8,085 nucleotides of DNA from Chlamydiota bacterium (lineage in GTDB: Bacteria; Chlamydiota; Chlamydiia; Chlamydiales; Rhabdochlamydiaceae), in the NCBI GenBank assembly GCA_023265495.1, contig JAHFTP010000075.1, forward strand, positions 1 through 8,085, given 5' to 3'. Both the position numbers and the translations under genes were made by a program. Shown piece by piece: positions 5,598-8,085 of the stretch. The notes under the pieces were generated by a model that saw only the letters and a list, made by a program, of their open reading frames with translations, did no database searches and was not told the origin of the DNA. The stretch's first letter is position 1. The number at the start of each line of letters is the position of its first letter.

Positions 5598-6190
5598 GAA
5601 GCATTCTCCGCGTACAGAATGGGATCAGAAAAATCTAAGAGAAAAAATGGGTACATATCTGTCCCTTCTTTTGACTCTACGGTGATTTTGATCATAGCAG
5701 GGCTTGCCTTGCCATTCGAGGGCCAGGAGTGTACCCATTTTTTCTGCGCTGTATCAAAGAGGGAAAAATGCCATTTTTTTATGTCTTGCTTTAGCACCTC
5801 TAAGCGAGTCTGTTCTTTTTCATTCCAGGAAAGTAAGCAAAGCTCCTTATTGCTATTCACAAAGAGCAGTGTTGTGAGTTTGCCGCAGAAATTGGGTTCC
5901 GGATCGACTTTGTTGACATATTGGCACAATAGGCCTGAGGAATAAGGGCTCTGTAGTTCGCAAGAGGAAATAGAGCAGGGGATTTCTTCATCCTGCCTTA
6001 AAGAGGAGAAAAGTAAAGATAGTCTCTGGTGTAGGAGTAGCTTATCGAAGGCTGTTTGCTTCACAGCTTGGATTTGTCCTCTTGTCGATAGGATTTGATG
6101 ATAGAGGGACCATACTGTGGTGAGGAGGATGCCTAATAAAAAAAAGGCAAGCGACACCTCTAAAAGGGTCAGGCAATATTTTTTTTTCAA
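5594..6190 (-). CDS. Prepilin-like minor pseudopilin candidate (GspJ/CT567-like)
   Basis: This 198-residue protein begins MKKKYCLTLLEVSLAFFLLG. That is a short basic leader, then the type IV pilin-like segment LTLLEV with Glu11 (Glu5 of the mature form if cut after Cys6) and a hydrophobic helix to about residue 27. This is the class III signal recognised by prepilin peptidase, except that the residue before the cut is Cys rather than the usual Gly. The rest is a soluble domain with several cysteines (near 72, 77, 89 and 102) that could form disulphides in the periplasm. The start is TTG, with GAGGAG 9 nt upstream; no in-frame ATG is available and the leader fits this start exactly. The gene overlaps the next one by 4 nt. 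It is probably a minor pseudopilin of the type II secretion system. Relation to the Chlamydia-restricted DUF1494/CT567 proteins is suspected, not shown. Confidence 0.85.
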   Translation of the reverse strand: MKKKYCLTLLEVSLAFFLLGILLTTVWSLYHQILSTRGQIQAVKQTAFDKLLLHQRLSLLFSSLRQDEEIPCSISSCELQSPYSSGLLCQYVNKVDPEPNFCGKLTTLLFVNSNKELCLLSWNEKEQTRLEVLKQDIKKWHFSLFDTAQKKWVHSWPSNGKASPAMIKITVESKEGTDMYPFFLLDFSDPILYAENAS

Positions 6191-6199
6191 GACGTCACG

Positions 6200-6205
6200 C
6201 TCCTC
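6200..6205 (-). promoter_or_regulatory. Ribosome binding site that decides the TTG start of the pseudopilin-like gene
   Basis: GAGGAG on the minus strand is spaced 9 nt from TTG (6188-6190). An ATG overlapping this site (6205-6207) is out of frame and stops after six codons, so it is not the start. Confidence 0.65.
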
Positions 6206-6290
6206 ATCCGAAGGGAAGAGCAGTCGAGGATGAAGCCTTACCTAGTTTTTTGCTATCCTTTTTTGGTGAGGGACCTTGCGCTGCCTTCAC
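6204..6290 (-). other. Doubtful 28-codon GTG frame just upstream of the pseudopilin-like gene
   Basis: This frame begins GTG at 6288-6290, right after an in-frame TAA, and reads VKAAQGPSPKKDSKKLGK followed by ASSSTALPFG. Its TGA lies 13 nt before the TTG start and overlaps the GAGGAG site. It could be a leader peptide or the decayed 3' end of a lost upstream gene, but no ribosome binding site is visible and chance is the simplest reading. The remainder of the 206-bp interval 6191-6396 holds the plus-strand promoter candidate. I see no clear promoter for the minus-strand operon. Confidence 0.15.
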
Positions 6291-6333
6291 ACAGCGTTAC
6301 AATTAGTTCAAAGTTTTATATCTAATTATTTTA

Positions 6334-6363
6334 TTGAATACGAAGTGCATAACTAAGTAGAAT
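6334..6363 (+). promoter_or_regulatory. Sigma70/sigma66-like promoter for the plus-strand hypothetical gene
   Basis: TTGAAT (6334-6339), an 18-nt spacer and TAGAAT (6358-6363) resemble a housekeeping promoter with four or five of six consensus bases in each box. Transcription would start near 6370, about 27 nt before the ATG at 6397. It is the only plus-strand promoter candidate in the window and it points at the only plus-strand gene. Confidence 0.45.
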
Positions 6364-6396
6364 AGATCGGAGAAAAATATTGCCTAATGGTGTAGG

Positions 6397-6931
6397 ATGA
6401 CAACAATAGAAGGAAGATCAGAAGCTGATTTTGTAAGAGGAGTGACCTCAGACGAGAGAGGAGACTCCTTCATCGTTACGGGAAGGCGACTAGTAAGGAT
6501 AGAGAGCCTGGTTTCAGAGGAGGATCAAAAAACCGCTCGCAAGGTGGTTTCTCTTTGGTATAAAATGGCAGAGGTCATGCAATCCTTGGTAGATAGTCTC
6601 CTGATAGGGATGTTTTAGGGAGTTGCGCGCGCACTATTTCGCTATGGATGATGGCGACAGAACCTGATATTGAGAGAATTGTCTGTGCGTTTGCTCGTAC
6701 GATAGTTGCCAGGGATGATCTTGGGGGGATGCAGGCTCTTGCTCGGTACTGTCGAATGGAAAAGGGGATGAGCAAAGGTGGACTAGTTGTGCAAGAACAA
6801 ATCTACTATTTTCCCATAACGGCAGAAGGGATCCCCCCCCCGAACTTAGGGAGTCGGTGGAAAAAATAAGGAAAAAAATAGGAGGATCCCTCCCCTTGGT
6901 AGCCACCGCGATGGAGACAATGGTAGCTTAG
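6397..6931 (+). pseudogene. Unrecognised plus-strand gene, interrupted by two one-base frameshifts (one in a poly-C tract)
   Basis: Three consecutive open segments in frames that each step back by one base read like one protein of about 178 residues. Segment 1 (6397 to about 6597) contains VRIESLVSEEDQKTARKVVS and then AEVMQSLVDS. Without a shift it ends at TAG 6616-6618. Segment 2 (about 6597-6841) contains PDRDVLGSCARTISLWMMAT and IVCAFARTIVARDDLGGMQA, and without a shift it ends at TAA 6867-6869. Segment 3 (6842-6931) reads ELRESVEKIRKKIGGSLPLV then ATAMETMVA and stops 5 bp before the convergent OPT gene. The joins are at AGTCTCC near 6597 and at the C9 tract 6833-6841. Segment 2 has no ribosome binding site of its own, which argues against separate genes. 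The product looks helical and soluble, with no signal or membrane segment, and I recognise no family. It may be a pseudogene, a phase-variable gene, or intact but misread in sequencing. Confidence 0.55.
6833..6841 (+). repeat. C9 homopolymer tract inside the plus-strand hypothetical gene
   Basis: Nine consecutive C follow GGGAT. With nine, the upstream frame ends 26 bases later at TAA. With ten (or seven) it would continue for 29 codons to the TAG at 6929-6931. Poly-C/G tracts are known slipped-strand switches in some chlamydial pmp genes, and they are also common sites of sequencing error. Confidence 0.95.
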
Positions 6932-6936
6932 TACTT

Positions 6937-8085
6937 CTAGGATGCTCTACTAGTGAAGATTTTAGGAGGTTTTAAAGAGAACCATGCCAGTATTACTCCC
7001 ATGCCTGCAAAAATAAATAGGCTCACGGGGTCCGGCAGCCACCCTGTCTTGCTCGGAGCGATAAAGCCTGCCACCGTAAGTAGGGCGATCACAACGCCTG
7101 TGCACGCATCCCCCGCTACAAATCCTGAGGCTGTTAACACTCCCCTTTGAGTGACTTCCGCATCACTGTTTCTTTTACGCACAAGCAGAGAAACGGCTCC
7201 TCCTGCCATCATTGCGGTGCTTAAAGACAGTGGCAGATAGAGGCCAATGGCAAAAGGAAGGATGGGCAACTTAAATAGTTGCATGAGCAGCCCTAATAAG
7301 GCTCCTATGATCATCAAGGTAGTAGGAATGTCTCCTTGGATAACCCCTTTGGCTATGAGGGCCATCATGGTGCCCTGAGGGGCAGGCATGGCGGCCGACC
7401 CAAAGCCATAGGCTTTATCTAATAGGTAAAGCGTGCTTCCAATAGCCAGAGCGGGGAGCAGAATCCCGATAATTTCTCCAATCTGTTGAAGACGGGGCGT
7501 AGCTCCAAGTAGATAACCTGTTTTTAAATCCTGCGAAGTAGTGCCGGCAAGTGCAATGGCCACGTTTGCCACAACGCTCATGGTTAAAGCAGCTATCAGA
7601 TAGACCCTTTCTGTCCAGCCCAAGAGCAAGAAAATCAAGCATGTGATGAGCAGTGTGGTGATTGTCATCCCTGATACCGGATTAGAAGTACTGCCTACAA
7701 TACCCACGGTGAGTGAAGTGACTGCGACGAAGAAGAACCCTAAGATGATTAAAATGAGAATAGTGAGTAAGTTCATGGGAAGGCCCGGAAAGAGCCATAA
7801 GGTAAGGATGATGGCAAGAGCCCCTAAGATCAGCCAGCGTAGCGAGATGTCTTTATCTGTGCGCATACATTCTTTTTGTTGATGCATCCCTTGGAATAAT
7901 TCATTAAAACCTACGCGCAGAGTTTTTCCGATAAGAGGAGCTATTTGAAAGAGGCTTAAAAATCCACCAATAGCTACTGCTCCCGCTCCGATATACCTTA
8001 CATAATGCCCCCAGAGATCGTCGGCCGACATTTGTGATATGGGTACGGTGCCCGGATGGATAATGGCCTCACTTCCCTCAGAAAA
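6937..8085 (-). CDS. OPT-family oligopeptide transporter, C-terminal part
   Basis: The frame is open to the right edge. The first in-window ATG (8029-8031) is internal, and 18 further codons (FSEGSEAIIHPGTVPISQ) continue to base 8085. The 382 visible residues are the C-terminal two thirds of an OPT (oligopeptide transporter) protein of the bacterial tetrapeptide-transporter group. These are inner-membrane, probably proton-driven importers of short peptides or metal-chelate-like compounds. Numbering from the internal Met, conserved motifs are WGHYVRYIGAGAVA (7-20), GIVGSTSNPVSGMT (110-123), QDLKTGYLLGATPRLQQIGE (167-186), PFAIGLYLPLS (259-269) and RGVLTASGFVAGDACTG (296-312). About nine or ten hydrophobic helices lie between them. 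Nothing is broken in the visible part. It converges on the frameshifted plus-strand gene with a 5-bp gap and no clear terminator between them. A peptide importer fits a host-dependent bacterium. Confidence 0.95.
   Translation of the reverse strand, partial: FSEGSEAIIHPGTVPISQMSADDLWGHYVRYIGAGAVAIGGFLSLFQIAPLIGKTLRVGFNELFQGMHQQKECMRTDKDISLRWLILGALAIILTLWLFPGLPMNLLTILILIILGFFFVAVTSLTVGIVGSTSNPVSGMTITTLLITCLIFLLLGWTERVYLIAALTMSVVANVAIALAGTTSQDLKTGYLLGATPRLQQIGEIIGILLPALAIGSTLYLLDKAYGFGSAAMPAPQGTMMALIAKGVIQGDIPTTLMIIGALLGLLMQLFKLPILPFAIGLYLPLSLSTAMMAGGAVSLLVRKRNSDAEVTQRGVLTASGFVAGDACTGVVIALLTVAGFIAPSKTGWLPDPVSLFIFAGMGVILAWFSLKPPKIFTSRAS

Noticed and set aside
5290..5685. Plus-strand 131-codon frame
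   Set aside because: Runs antisense across the junction of two overlapping, well supported minus-strand genes; phenylalanine-rich and without a binding site.
6269..6297. CGCTG/CAGCG inverted repeat in the 6191-6396 interval as a terminator
   Set aside because: Only a 5-bp stem with an 8-nt loop and no U-tract on either strand.
6575..6775. Minus-strand 66-codon frame
   Set aside because: Antisense shadow of the same plus-strand gene; composition and context do not support coding.
6881..6893. GGAGG-ATC-CCTCC palindrome as a terminator for the convergent genes
   Set aside because: A 5-bp stem with a 3-nt loop and no T-run after it; it is also within the coherent third segment of the plus-strand gene.
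6634..6906. Minus-strand 90-codon frame opposite the plus-strand hypothetical gene
   Set aside because: It is rich in Ser and Pro with no family resemblance and no ribosome binding site, and lies fully antisense to frames that read as a coherent helical protein; it is a shadow.

Overview
The window looks like a stretch of a Chlamydiota-type chromosome, most likely an environmental (chlamydia-like) lineage. The clues are moderate, not decisive: a MnmG N-terminus of the chlamydial form, a 28-residue bS22/COX24-type ribosomal mini-gene, and a pseudopilin-like gene overlapping a second short-leader gene that resemble the small genes beside the chlamydial type II secretion cluster. Base composition is moderately AT-rich, and GTG and TTG starts occur. 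No tRNA, rRNA, CRISPR array, IS element or phage gene was seen.

Nearly everything is on the minus strand, so the transcriptional order runs from high to low coordinates. At the right edge (6937-8085, minus) is the C-terminal two thirds of an OPT-family oligopeptide transporter. Convergent to it and ending 5 bp away is the only plus-strand gene (6397-6931). It is an unrecognised protein of about 178 residues that is open only if two one-base losses are restored, one near 6597 and one in a C9 tract at 6833-6841. It has a reasonable sigma70-like promoter in front.

From 6190 leftwards there is a compact minus-strand operon. It holds a prepilin-like protein with a TTG start, a 299-residue protein with an N-terminal hydrophobic anchor overlapping it by ATGA, a YgaP-like DUF2892 membrane protein, and a GIY-YIG nuclease-fold protein whose GTG start lies 1 nt behind the previous stop. 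A perfect 10-bp hairpin follows. The first two genes probably belong to envelope/secretion assembly (GspJ/GspK-like by order and N-terminal form, inferred).

Next come a small two-helix membrane protein (3747-4076) and a long gene at 753-3575. The long gene joins five membrane helices, an LtaS/MdoB-type sulfatase-fold catalytic domain with the expected catalytic residues, and about 300 residues of cysteine-containing leucine-rich repeats. This fusion is the most unusual object in the window. Between these two genes a minus-strand reading frame stays open from an A9 tract at the 3' end of the small gene to 3610, which suggests a -1 frameshift extension or a decayed gene.

At the left, the 28-codon bS22-like gene (551-637) is followed by a hairpin terminator, and then mnmG runs off the window. 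The intergenic parts (478-550, 638-752, 4077-4185, 6191-6396) are all under 300 bp. They hold only the terminators, promoter candidates and one doubtful 28-codon frame described in the entries.
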